Shown one piece after another: positions 40,798 through 48,530 of a stretch of DNA of 48,530 nt (its first letter is position 1; every line of letters begins with the position of its first letter). This DNA is from Candidatus Zhuqueibacterota bacterium (GTDB taxonomy: Bacteria > Zhuqueibacterota > Zhuqueibacteria > Zhuqueibacterales > Zhuqueibacteraceae): positions 1-48,530 of the forward strand of contig JAKEEU010000037.1 of assembly GCA_022616415.1 (NCBI GenBank), written 5' to 3'. The notes beneath the pieces were generated by a model. The model was not told the DNA's origin. It was given only the letters and a program-made list of their open reading frames with translations, and searched no databases. The position numbers and the translations under genes were made by a program.

Positions 40798-43282
40798 AAC
40801 CAAAAGGATTTTGACAGCTTTTGTCGGAACGACACTGCTTGCATGCGGCGGCATTTTCGCAGAAGCTTACACGCAGGACAACGCAAACAACAAGAGCCAG
40901 TTGACCGTACCATGGGATGAATTCAAGAAGCTGCTGCAGCTTCGTGAAGATGAAATCGTCCTTTCCCTGGAGACTTATGAAAAGCTTTTGGCGCAAACCG
41001 GAACCAGTGCCACGCCCCAACCTACTTTGCAGGGAGGCAATGTCGTTCTGACACGCGCCGAATTTAAAAACCTCGTCGACCAGATGAAGCCGCCGACGGC
41101 AGCAGGCACACAGCCGCCATTTGATTATTTGATCACCAAGGCGGTCTACTCCGGCAGGATGCAAAAGAACAACACCGCTTTTAGCGGGATATTCAATGTG
41201 CACGTCCTGAAAAAGGAGATTTATTTGAAAATACCCATTCTTCCCCAAAGCATTGCCCTGCAGGATGTCAAGGTGGACGGCGAGCAGGCGCTGGTGGTCA
41301 GTGAAAACGGTTATCATCACGTCATTCTGTCGAAACCCGGCGAAAACGTGGTAACCGCCGCCTTCTCCCAGAAATCATCCCTTGAAAAAGGCCCGCAGAA
41401 GCTCGATCTCGTCATTCAGCAAACACCGATCACACTTCTCAATCTCGCGATACCACTGCAGGACATCGACGTGGAGATTCCGCAGGCGCAGCAGGTGCTC
41501 ACCAGCGCCGGCAATGGCGCAACGGAGGTGTCGGCGATCATTGCTCCGGGCCAGGCGATCAATGTGCATTGGCGAAAAAAAGCGGCGGTGATCGAAAAGC
41601 TGTCGCCGAAGCTTTATAGCGAGGTGCATCATCTCGTTGCCATCGAAGACGATGCCCTGAAAATCAACTCCGATATTCTTTACAACATCCTTCACAGCGA
41701 GGTGGATCAGGTGCGGCTGGCGATCCCGGAGGGGATGAATGTGCTCGCGGTAACCGGTGAAGCTGTGGGAGAATGGCAGGAGATCGACCAAAATGGTCAG
41801 CGGCTGCTGCTGGTGCCTTTTACGTATGGCAGAAAAGGCGGCGCCACCATCAACATTGCCGCAGAGACGGCGTTGTCCGAAAATGGCGCCACCACGGCAT
41901 TTTCGGGAATGCAGGTGCTCGATACGGTTCGCGAGAACGGCTATATCGGCATTGCGCTCAACACCAGCGCGGAGGTGAATGTTGCCGGCAGTGAGGGATT
42001 GGAAAGAGTCGCGGCGGAGAAATTGCCTCAACAGCTTTACAACAAGTCTGCCAAGCCCCTCATTCTCGGATTCAAGTACCTGAAGCATCCGTATGATCTG
42101 GCGTTGGACGTTAAAAAGCACGAAAAAATCGCCGTGCCGATGGCCACGATTGTCTCGGCCAACGTCGTCACGCTTTTTACCGAGGACGGTAAAGTCGTGC
42201 ATCGTTTGGTCTATCAAGTCAGAAACAGCGCCAAGCAGTTTCTGGCCATGCAGTTGCCGGAAAAAGCGCAGGTATGGAGCGTGTTTGTCGGCAATGAGCC
42301 GGTTGAGTCCTCTCTTGATGCGCAAGGAAAATTGCTCGTGCCGCTCATTCGATCGCGTTCCGGTAGCAACCAGCTCGATACATTTCCGGTGGAGGTTCTT
42401 TATTGCATGGCGGAAAAAAGTTTTTCACCCGCCAGCCAGCGCCGATCGCGGCTGCCGGCGGCTGATTTGTTGGTCAGCCAGTTGATCTGGTCGGTGTATC
42501 TTCCCAACGATTATTCCTATCTCTATTTTACCAGCTCGTTGGAGAAGGAAGAGATGATTCGCGGGATCAACTTTTTTTCGGGCGCGCCGCGCCGGTACGA
42601 CGAAAGGGCAATGAAAGAATTTGCTGACAAAGACGGGAAGAGGGATATTGCGGAAAGCAATGAGCAACTGAAAAAGGCTTATCGGGGCGATGAATTCCGC
42701 AGTCAATTCAGAAACCAGCCCATGCCGGAAGAGCAGATGTCCAGCCAGCTTGATGCCGAGCTCCAGTTCGGCCAGCGTCTGGAAAATCTCAGGCAGAGCC
42801 AGGCCCAATCGGGTCCTCCTGGTATGAACAAAGCCGGGGCGGGTGTTCTACCCATACAAATACAGGTTCCGACCAGCGGCCAGGTTTACCGGTTTGCCAA
42901 AACCATCATTACCGATGACGATCCGCTCGAGATCGGCGTCGTTTATACCCGGCTCTGGATTGTCAATTTGGTCAAGTGGCTCGTTTTTGTCTCCGTGCTC
43001 TGGATACTTTATCGCCAGCGAGAAACGCTGAGTCGATTCTGGAACCGGTCAAAAGACAAATTGGCGCCGCTTGCCGGCTTTTACAAAAGGCACGCGCCGG
43101 CGATCAGGCAGGCCGCACAATCCCTCATCACGCCTTTTGTCCTGCTCGGCTTGTTCATCGTATGGTGGTTTATCTCCAGGCCGTTGGCGCTCATGATTTT
43201 CTTTCTTTTGTGGGTGAGCGTGGTGTATCAGTTTTTCCATCATCGCCGGCGAAAAGTGCAGGTTCCGGAAAGTGAAAAATAA
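40784..43282 (+). CDS. Large exported membrane-anchored protein of unknown function
   Basis: An 832-aa protein. The N-terminal signal (ILTAFVGTTLLACGG) could be a lipoprotein or Sec signal. A WDEFKKLLQLRED helix follows, then about 600 residues of beta-rich sequence. A linker rich in Gln/Arg (about 640-690) leads to C-terminal membrane helices (WLVFVSVLWILYR; then SLITPFVLLGLFIVWWFI and LALMIFFLLWVSVVYQFF) and a basic cytosolic tail (HHRRRKVQ). The design is a large periplasmic domain tethered to the inner membrane. It is translationally coupled to the 195-aa gene (14-nt overlap). Family not recognised. Confidence 0.8.
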   Translation: MRQNKTKRILTAFVGTTLLACGGIFAEAYTQDNANNKSQLTVPWDEFKKLLQLREDEIVLSLETYEKLLAQTGTSATPQPTLQGGNVVLTRAEFKNLVDQMKPPTAAGTQPPFDYLITKAVYSGRMQKNNTAFSGIFNVHVLKKEIYLKIPILPQSIALQDVKVDGEQALVVSENGYHHVILSKPGENVVTAAFSQKSSLEKGPQKLDLVIQQTPITLLNLAIPLQDIDVEIPQAQQVLTSAGNGATEVSAIIAPGQAINVHWRKKAAVIEKLSPKLYSEVHHLVAIEDDALKINSDILYNILHSEVDQVRLAIPEGMNVLAVTGEAVGEWQEIDQNGQRLLLVPFTYGRKGGATINIAAETALSENGATTAFSGMQVLDTVRENGYIGIALNTSAEVNVAGSEGLERVAAEKLPQQLYNKSAKPLILGFKYLKHPYDLALDVKKHEKIAVPMATIVSANVVTLFTEDGKVVHRLVYQVRNSAKQFLAMQLPEKAQVWSVFVGNEPVESSLDAQGKLLVPLIRSRSGSNQLDTFPVEVLYCMAEKSFSPASQRRSRLPAADLLVSQLIWSVYLPNDYSYLYFTSSLEKEEMIRGINFFSGAPRRYDERAMKEFADKDGKRDIAESNEQLKKAYRGDEFRSQFRNQPMPEEQMSSQLDAELQFGQRLENLRQSQAQSGPPGMNKAGAGVLPIQIQVPTSGQVYRFAKTIITDDDPLEIGVVYTRLWIVNLVKWLVFVSVLWILYRQRETLSRFWNRSKDKLAPLAGFYKRHAPAIRQAAQSLITPFVLLGLFIVWWFISRPLALMIFFLLWVSVVYQFFHHRRRKVQVPESEK

Positions 43283-43284
43283 GA

Positions 43285-43407
43285 TTCGATCCATTCTTTC
43301 TGCAGCAGGGCCAGAATCCGGAAGTGGTCAAGCTGAACGTGGTCGTCAACGGCCAGGGCACGGTCTGGGTTGATGACATTTTATTGTCGAAGGGAGCTCT
43401 TGAATGA
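43285..43407 (+). pseudogene. C-terminal stub of a carbohydrate-binding-type protein
   Basis: 41 codons in frame with TGA at 43405-43407: FDPFFLQQGQNPEVVKLNV, then VNGQGTVWVDDILLSKG. The GxGTVWVDD-LLSKG ending is typical of jelly-roll carbohydrate-binding modules at the C-termini of secreted hydrolases. No start or upstream domain remains: it begins immediately after the 832-aa gene's stop. Confidence 0.6.
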
Positions 43408-43524
43408 AATGCGCCGAAATTCGTATCATCGTCGGGCGATGCCACCTCCAGTTTCGGAGCCAGGCGATTCATCGATATGGGTACACGATTTATTGGTTTT
43501 TAGACCTTTACCAGAAACAATTCT

Positions 43525-44253
43525 ATGCCGGGAAAAAGAGCGTTTTCGATTGGAATAATACTGCTATTGGTATCCGCGTATCCCCTGTTTAAGATTCTCC
43601 GCGAAGCTTTCACTTCTTCTGAAGCACACGCACGATATCACATCAAGATGATCCATGACAAGAACAAGGCGACCTTCGGAAGCCAAACAGTTGTTCTCCA
43701 TGATGAATTTTTGCCTTCCGATTATGACCGCGAGGATCGTGTTAACGGAACGGTAAAGACAATTGTTAACGGTCAAGACTACCCTCTCCATAGCCTGGTT
43801 GTGATTCGGCCTTATTATAACGATGCGAATCGTTATTGGAGTTGGGTCGGTCTCGCTTACGTTAATGACCGCGATCACGACGCCAAAAAACTTGCGGTTG
43901 TACAGCGAATCGATCTCGACTTTGGTGAAGTCTACAATCACAACCAATTTGGTCAGAGCATCGATCTTACGCAAAGGTACAATTCATACGATTTTAGGAT
44001 TTTGTGGCTGGATGGCCACAGAGGGATTGTAGAGGAGCGATTCAACTTTAGGGATCGTGCAAAGCCGCTCTACCGGACGCCACTTGCCGGCAAAGTGTTT
44101 CCGACAATGATCTCTTATTACTATCAGGACACGGCGGTGTGGCCCACGTATTTGACGCCAATGCTCTATCCACTCCTCACCGGAATCCTGGGCGTCTTCT
44201 TCACAGTCATTGGAGCGTATCAAGCCTGGACATCACGGCGTCATCAAAACTAA
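43525..44253 (+). CDS. Membrane-anchored DUF3592-like protein
   Basis: A 242-aa protein with one membrane helix at each end (SIGIILLLVSAYPLFKIL near residue 8; LTPMLYPLLTGILGVFFTVIGAY near 210) and a ~180-residue extracytoplasmic domain between them. The topology and terminal FFTVIGAYQAW resemble DUF3592-type proteins, but the central domain (LHDEFLPSDYDRED, RYNSYDFRILWLDG) is not diagnostic. Function unknown. It is preceded by a gene stub and followed by another. Confidence 0.6.
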   Translation: MPGKRAFSIGIILLLVSAYPLFKILREAFTSSEAHARYHIKMIHDKNKATFGSQTVVLHDEFLPSDYDREDRVNGTVKTIVNGQDYPLHSLVVIRPYYNDANRYWSWVGLAYVNDRDHDAKKLAVVQRIDLDFGEVYNHNQFGQSIDLTQRYNSYDFRILWLDGHRGIVEERFNFRDRAKPLYRTPLAGKVFPTMISYYYQDTAVWPTYLTPMLYPLLTGILGVFFTVIGAYQAWTSRRHQN

Positions 44254-44262
44254 ACAAGCGAG

Positions 44263-44313
44263 CTATTGGACATATTCAGGAAACTCGAGCAGCATATCAC
44301 CAATGCGAATTAA
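44263..44313 (+). pseudogene. C-terminal stub duplicating the end of 40210-40797
   Basis: ELLDIFRKLEQHITNAN plus stop TAA, against ELPDIFRKLEQHITKAN in the intact gene. The DNA is nearly identical over about 45 bp. The ATG of the next gene (44303) lies inside this relic. Confidence 0.85.
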
Positions 44314-45115
44314 CTCGACAAGGAAAGTATTAGAAGAATTTCTCAAGAATTTTTCAACTGCAGAAAATGAAATTGCTGCGCAAGCCTTTCGACTCTTTTG
44401 GAAGTTTTACAGGAAGTTCATACGTGAACAAGACAAGTTACTTTATTCAAATGAATATTATCTGACTAACTCGGAAAGGCCCGGCGTTTTTGAAGAATTG
44501 CAGAGGTTGCACAACTACGACAAATATGGCATCAAGCTCTTGGCCGAGGGAACTCAGATCTATTTGACTGAGGATGTGGATTTCTTGGTAAAAACGGCAA
44601 CGATTCTGAAAGGTGAATTTGGAGAATATATCACCTTCCATGCAAATGAATTCAGAGAGCCCATCGCAGGAGATGCGTCACTGGGCATTTCCCGGGAGGA
44701 GTTGCGAAAAAGGATCATGCGCTTTGAACAATTTGCTCGTGAGCACCCCGACCTCCCGGAAACCGAAGCAGAAATAAAACCCGAGCTGGACAGACTGCTT
44801 TGGATGTATCTTGTGGGTTTGGATAATACACCAGCATACGATTTGCGGGACACGGACGAGATCGATGCCGAGCTTCGAAAAAGTTACGCAACGTTTCTCG
44901 CAGAAGACCATACTTCTTTCTATTACGGTCTCATCCGCGAGGTATATAAAATCTTGGAGAAACATACATTCAAAATGAATGCAGAGTTATTGGCGTTCTT
45001 GCACGAGCGAGGGTTTGCTGACAATGTTTTTAATCGGAATGCGGAAGCATTTTCTCCATTCCGTTGGGTCGATGGCCGATACTCCCACGGGCCGTCTGGA
45101 GAATTTGATTTTTGA
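44303..45115 (+). CDS. Helical cytosolic protein of unknown function
   Basis: 270 aa from ATG 44303; an upstream extension runs through other genes and is rejected. It has no signal peptide. It is acidic and helix-rich: AQAFRLFWKFYRKFIREQD, VDFLVKTATILKGEFGEY, EELRKRIMRFEQFAREHPD, EDHTSFYYGLIREVYKI. No family recognised. The last ~10 residues are read from sequence that also encodes, in another frame, the relic at 45084-45331, so the natural C-terminus may have been replaced by a deletion join. Confidence 0.65.
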   Translation: MRINSTRKVLEEFLKNFSTAENEIAAQAFRLFWKFYRKFIREQDKLLYSNEYYLTNSERPGVFEELQRLHNYDKYGIKLLAEGTQIYLTEDVDFLVKTATILKGEFGEYITFHANEFREPIAGDASLGISREELRKRIMRFEQFAREHPDLPETEAEIKPELDRLLWMYLVGLDNTPAYDLRDTDEIDAELRKSYATFLAEDHTSFYYGLIREVYKILEKHTFKMNAELLAFLHERGFADNVFNRNAEAFSPFRWVDGRYSHGPSGEFDF

Positions 45116-45331
45116 TCCGAAAACTGGCCGTCTCTCATTCACGACGAGGTTGACTCTGGGCTTACACTATTGCAGCGAACATAAGGGTACCCCATCTCGC
45201 GATGTCTTTGAATTTGAAGGCGTATTTAGTCGGGAAGCGATGACCGGCACGTTGAAGTACAAGAATGCTTTCCATCCGGAAACACCGGCAACAAGGGAAG
45301 AAATCACTCTGAAGAAAATAGAGGAAAAGTA
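45084..45331 (+). pseudogene. C-terminal fragment of a secreted protein gene
   Basis: About 80 codons in one frame: GRLENLIFDPKTGRLSF, LGLHYCSEHKGTPSRDVFEFEG, TGTLKYKNAFHPE, EEITLKK. The strand pattern resembles the tail of a small beta-rich secreted protein. There is no start or N-terminal part. It joins directly to the next membrane-protein gene. Confidence 0.55.
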
Positions 45332-45868
45332 TTGCAGACAGAGAAAATGCAACACCTCCGCCAACACCACAATACTTTTCGGTTATTCGGCCACCACACT
45401 GCCTTTATACCCGGCACCACGCCTCGACGTTATCCGCTCCTGCTCGGTATATTGAGCTTTCTTTTTCTGCTCAGGGTGTTGGGGCAAGCCCTGGTCGCCT
45501 TGTTTGGGGTGACCTTTCTGCCGCCCATGGAACGCTGGTATTCAGGGCTTATTCCCTATTTTCTCCTCCTGCCCATCCAGATTCTTTTCATCGCGGCGAT
45601 GGCGAAGGTCGTGATCGATCTCTGCCGCGGCTATGGCTTTTTCACGCAGCCCAATCGCCGCGCGGGTATAATTATAAAGTGGTTCAGTTACATCTATTTT
45701 CTGTCCATGGTCTTGCGTTATGTCATCACCATGTGGCTGCACCCGGAGCTCAGATGGTTCACCGGCACCATCCCCATCTGGTTTCATATGGTACTCGCGG
45801 CTTTTCTATACACGTACAGTCACTATCAGCTTCATGGCGCTAACGATCTGCGGAGCGAGCCACCATGA
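45332..45868 (+). CDS. Integral membrane protein (DUF2975-like), operon gene 1
   Basis: A 178-aa protein (start at 45332 or ATG 45347) with four predicted membrane helices: YPLLLGILSFLFLLRVLG, LIPYFLLLPIQILFIAAMA, GIIIKWFSYIYFLSMVLR and IPIWFHMVLAAFLYTY. Short loops carry DLCRGYGFFTQPNRRAG, the C-x-G-x-x-F loop pattern of DUF2975-type proteins. Function unknown. Its TGA overlaps the next ATG as ATGA, and the FAD oxidase follows, so a membrane partner role is suggested. Confidence 0.7.
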   Translation: MQTEKMQHLRQHHNTFRLFGHHTAFIPGTTPRRYPLLLGILSFLFLLRVLGQALVALFGVTFLPPMERWYSGLIPYFLLLPIQILFIAAMAKVVIDLCRGYGFFTQPNRRAGIIIKWFSYIYFLSMVLRYVITMWLHPELRWFTGTIPIWFHMVLAAFLYTYSHYQLHGANDLRSEPP

Positions 45869-46530
45869 GTCTAATGGAGCCGGACGTTGCTCTGACCGAC
45901 TACGGTCTCACCATAGAATGCGCTGTGATTGCCATGCTGCTATATAAGCAGGGCCGGCGAGGCAATGCGATGCGTTTCTGGTTTGTCACGCTCTTTGCCG
46001 CTTTAGGGTTTGGCGCCTTCCTGGGTGGCACCGAACACGGCTTTATCGAGGACAAAACCTCCGGCCTCCACGGGCTGGTGTGGTCGGCCACGCTTATCAG
46101 CATCGGAGTCGCTGGCGTGGCCGCTTGGGCTATTGGCGCCAGATTGCTCTTTTCAGGGCGGGTTGTACGTTGCATCACCAGCGCCGCTGTAATTCTTTTC
46201 GGGATTTACTCGGCTATCGTCCTGTGGCTCATTCGAGATTTTTGGATAGCGCTTGTGCATTACCTTCCGGCTTCGGCGTTTTTGCTTGCCGCATTTTTGC
46301 TCGAATACCGGCGTACGCTGTCCAGATACTTTGGCGCCGGGGTTGCCGGTCTAGGCCTTACTATTGTTGCCGCGACCGTGCAGCAGGCAGGCTTTGGCCT
46401 GCATCCAAAATACTTCAACTACAATGCACTGTATCATCTGATCCAGGCATTTGCATTCCTGCTCATCTATCACTGCGCACGCGGTTTGCTCGCTGCGCGA
46501 TCAGGGAGAGAACATGTTGACGCGTCGTGA
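45865..46530 (+). CDS. Integral membrane protein (DUF6962-like), operon gene 2
   Basis: A 221-aa protein with about seven hydrophobic helices, including FWFVTLFAALGFGAFLGGT, LISIGVAGVAAWAIGARLL, AAVILFGIYSAIVLWL, LPASAFLLAAFLL and AGLGLTIVAATVQQAG. It has histidines at or near helix ends (GTEHGF, LVHYLP, NALYHLIQAF, IYHCARG), which could ligate a metal or haem, but this is only a possibility. Its end overlaps the Tat-FAD oxidase start by 17 nt. Confidence 0.7.
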   Translation: MSLMEPDVALTDYGLTIECAVIAMLLYKQGRRGNAMRFWFVTLFAALGFGAFLGGTEHGFIEDKTSGLHGLVWSATLISIGVAGVAAWAIGARLLFSGRVVRCITSAAVILFGIYSAIVLWLIRDFWIALVHYLPASAFLLAAFLLEYRRTLSRYFGAGVAGLGLTIVAATVQQAGFGLHPKYFNYNALYHLIQAFAFLLIYHCARGLLAARSGREHVDAS

Positions 46531-48010
46531 GTTTCTCCACTTGCTCGCAAATTCTGCAGCCGGCTTCTCACTGCTGCCCTATGGGCACCGGCATTTGCCC
46601 GAAGACGATCCCGGTGTACTGGTCAACGATATTCACGCCCAGCTCAATCCGACCCACGTTCATCGCGTGGCCTCTATTGATTCCATCGCGGCCTTGCGCA
46701 CAGCGCTCCAAAAAGCCCGGACCGAAGGCAAGGCCGTCAGTATTGCCGGCGGGCGCCATTCCATGGGTGGACAACAATTCGGCGCCGGCACGGTGTTGAT
46801 CGACACGCGAGCCATGAACCGGGTCATTGCGCTCGATCAGGAGCGCGGGATTGTCGAGGTCGAGGCCGGGATCCAGTGGCCGGCGCTCATCGAGGCGCTG
46901 ATTCGCAGGCAACAGAGTCAGGCGAGGCCGTGGGGAATCATCCAAAAGCAGACTGGTGCTGATCGGCTGTGCCTCGGCGGGACATTATCCTCCAACATTC
47001 ACGGTCGCGGACTTAAATTTAGACCCATCATCGCCGACGTCGAGTCTTTCACCTTGATGGATTCCGAGGGCGAATTGCGGCACTGCTCCCGCACCGAGAA
47101 CGAAGAGTTGTTTCGTCTCGCCATCGGCGGCTATGGCCTTTTCGGAATCATCACCACAGTGAAACTGCGACTCATGCCGCGCACCAAGCTCGAGCGCATA
47201 GTCGAGCTCATCGAGGTGGACAAGCTCATGCCGGCCCTCGAGCAGCGGATCGCTGCCGGCTATCTCTACGGCGATTGTCAGTTTTCCATTGAGACGTCTT
47301 CTGATGATTTCTTGAAAAAGGGCGTGTTTTCCTGCTACCGGCCATTGCCCGAGGACACCCCAATGCCCGCTGAGCAAAAGGAACTGGCAGAGTCGGATTG
47401 GCAGGGACTGTATTATCTTGCCCACACCGACGCCAAGCATGCCTTCGAGCGCTATGCTTCCTATTATCTTTCCACCCATGGTCAGCGCTACTGGTCGGAT
47501 ACCCACCAGCTTGGCATTTATGTCGATGACTATCATAAGAAAGTAGATGAGAGTCTGAGCGCCAGCGCCAAGGCTACCGAGATGATCACGGAGGTCTATG
47601 TGCCGCGTTCCACTCTGCCACAGTTCATGACCACCGTGCGCGAGGATTTCCGCAAGAATGAAGTACAAGTGATCTACGGCACGATCCGGCTGATCGAGCG
47701 TGACTCTGAATCCTTCCTGGCCTGGGCCAAAGAGGCGTATGCCTGTATCGTGATGAATTTGCACATTGTTCACACCGGGCAAGGCATTGACAAGTCGGCG
47801 GAGGATTTCCGCCGGCTCATTGATCGCGCGATCCAATTCGGCGGGAGTTATTTTCTGACTTATCACCGTTGGGCCAGCCGGGAACAAGTACAGACTTGCT
47901 ATCCACAGATGGCCGACTTTTTAAGGCTCAAGAGAAAATATGACCCGAGCGAGTTTTTTCAGAGCGACTGGTACCGCCATTATCGGCAGATGTTTGAATT
48001 AGACAAATAG
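46514..48010 (+). CDS. Tat-exported FAD-linked oxidase (PCMH type), operon gene 3
   Basis: 498 aa from ATG 46514 (GGGAGAG leader). The N-terminus has a twin-arginine motif, LTRREFLHLL, and a following hydrophobic stretch (ANSAAGFSLLPYG), so the folded flavoprotein is exported. The FAD-binding PCMH fold has VSIAGGRHSMGGQQF, DTRAMNRVIALD and LCLGGTLSSNIHGRG. The C-terminal substrate domain ends with KYDPSEFFQSDWYR. Relatives include alditol, gulonolactone and DprE1-like sugar oxidases; the substrate is unknown. Overlap with two membrane-protein genes suggests a membrane-associated electron acceptor. Confidence 0.88.
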   Translation: MLTRREFLHLLANSAAGFSLLPYGHRHLPEDDPGVLVNDIHAQLNPTHVHRVASIDSIAALRTALQKARTEGKAVSIAGGRHSMGGQQFGAGTVLIDTRAMNRVIALDQERGIVEVEAGIQWPALIEALIRRQQSQARPWGIIQKQTGADRLCLGGTLSSNIHGRGLKFRPIIADVESFTLMDSEGELRHCSRTENEELFRLAIGGYGLFGIITTVKLRLMPRTKLERIVELIEVDKLMPALEQRIAAGYLYGDCQFSIETSSDDFLKKGVFSCYRPLPEDTPMPAEQKELAESDWQGLYYLAHTDAKHAFERYASYYLSTHGQRYWSDTHQLGIYVDDYHKKVDESLSASAKATEMITEVYVPRSTLPQFMTTVREDFRKNEVQVIYGTIRLIERDSESFLAWAKEAYACIVMNLHIVHTGQGIDKSAEDFRRLIDRAIQFGGSYFLTYHRWASREQVQTCYPQMADFLRLKRKYDPSEFFQSDWYRHYRQMFELDK

Positions 48011-48119
48011 AATCATGAGGTATGCGAAAAGTTTGCGCTTCGGGTTTGTGCTTGTATTCCAAAAACTTTATTTATTGAGAAAGTAGAATCAGCAAAACGA
48101 GTAAAGGGATTCAAAAATA

Positions 48120-48434
48120 ATGAAAGAAGATTCGCAGTATAACCGTACTCCACTGTCGTTTGTGCGTGGCGCAACATGGGCCATGGCGACCTTCGTTCTG
48201 ATTGCGCTGATAAGCCTCCGGGCTAGGAGAGGTTTCGGTTCGGCCGATCTTCCCATCTTTGCTCTTTGTTCCCTTCCCTTGGGTCTAGCTGTTGGGGCGA
48301 TTGGCTACTTTTTATGCATGCACCCGATCTGACGAAGAGCATGGGCTAGGTATGCGATTGGCAGCATACTTGGGCTTGTGCTCGGTTTGGCTTGGACCAT
48401 CCTGAATGTTTTATTATTACATGAGTATCGCTAA
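48120..48434 (+). pseudogene. Small membrane protein interrupted by an in-frame TGA
   Basis: 70 codons from ATG 48120 encode two helices (TWAMATFVLIALISL, ALCSLPLGLAVGAIGYFL). TGA follows at 48330-48332. The same frame continues without a break for 33 more codons with a third helix (IGSILGLVLGLAWTILNVLL) to TAA at 48432-48434. A nonsense mutation (for example from CGA or TGG) is the plain explanation; read-through or recoding is a less likely alternative. No RBS is obvious. Family unknown. Confidence 0.6.
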
Positions 48435-48496
48435 AAACACAATCAGAGAAATTTAAATGATACCTGTTTTTATTGACCACTTTTGCAAGGCTTTCT

Positions 48497-48530
48497 TAAC
48501 TTGGCAATGTTAAGTTGGCTTGAACAAAAG
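48497..48530. repeat. Family J repeat at window end, inverted copy
   Basis: This is the exact complement of 31786-31819 over 34 bp. It includes CTTAAC/GTTAAG arms just to the left. The window stops inside the repeat. Confidence 0.9.

Overview
The window looks like a chromosomal contig of an uncultured, free-living Gram-negative bacterium. GC content is moderate, many gene products carry Sec or lipoprotein signals, and there are several beta-propeller proteins, an FtsX/MacB-type permease of the kind common in the Bacteroidota/FCB group, and many small intergenic inverted repeats. The protein mix (Kelch, PQQ, YVTN and TolB propellers, SnoaL/DUF4440 and DUF1579-like secreted proteins, DinB proteins) resembles candidate division KSB1/Calditrichota or Acidobacteriota-type genomes. 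That placement is an inference, because the window has no rRNA, tRNA or ribosomal protein gene.

Layout. 0.2-2.3 kb: aldo/keto reductase and a PLP trans-sulfuration enzyme, followed by the stub of a third operon gene. 2.4-12.5 kb: a mostly minus-strand run with an FtsX permease, two Kelch propellers, a secreted esterase, leucine-dehydrogenase-type enzyme, DUF4440 protein, LamG-like protein and AraC regulator. 12.9-16.5 kb: two paralogous secreted proteins (one broken) flanking a phosphodiesterase-fold lipoprotein with an altered metal site. 16.5-33.3 kb: secreted enzymes and propellers (PQQ, YVTN, PD40), YceI, M28 and M24 peptidases, a gluzincin and a DinB protein, with a ParDE locus (toxin broken) and a VapC locus (intact). 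33.5-37.3 kb: an island of three HEPN-type proteins, each beside a small partner gene. 37.3-39.7 kb: DinB protein and a complete IS4-family element with a 10-bp target duplication. 40.2-48.0 kb: plus-strand membrane and secreted proteins, ending in two integral membrane proteins overlapping a Tat-exported FAD oxidase.

Two features stand out. First, about fifteen genes are broken: internal out-of-frame deletions, frameshifts, 5' or 3' stubs, and one in-frame TGA. Many stubs abut the start of an intact downstream gene. This means either active gene decay or a systematic consensus problem in the assembly. Second, the gaps between genes carry about ten unrelated families of short inverted repeats. 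Several share one design, with a 10-15 bp word repeated twice in each arm. Both window ends lie inside members of one of these repeat families, so the window may be a whole contig broken at repeats.

The best candidate for an undescribed system is the HEPN/partner island at 33.5-37.3 kb. The second is the membrane-protein plus Tat-FAD-oxidase operon at 45.3-48.0 kb.
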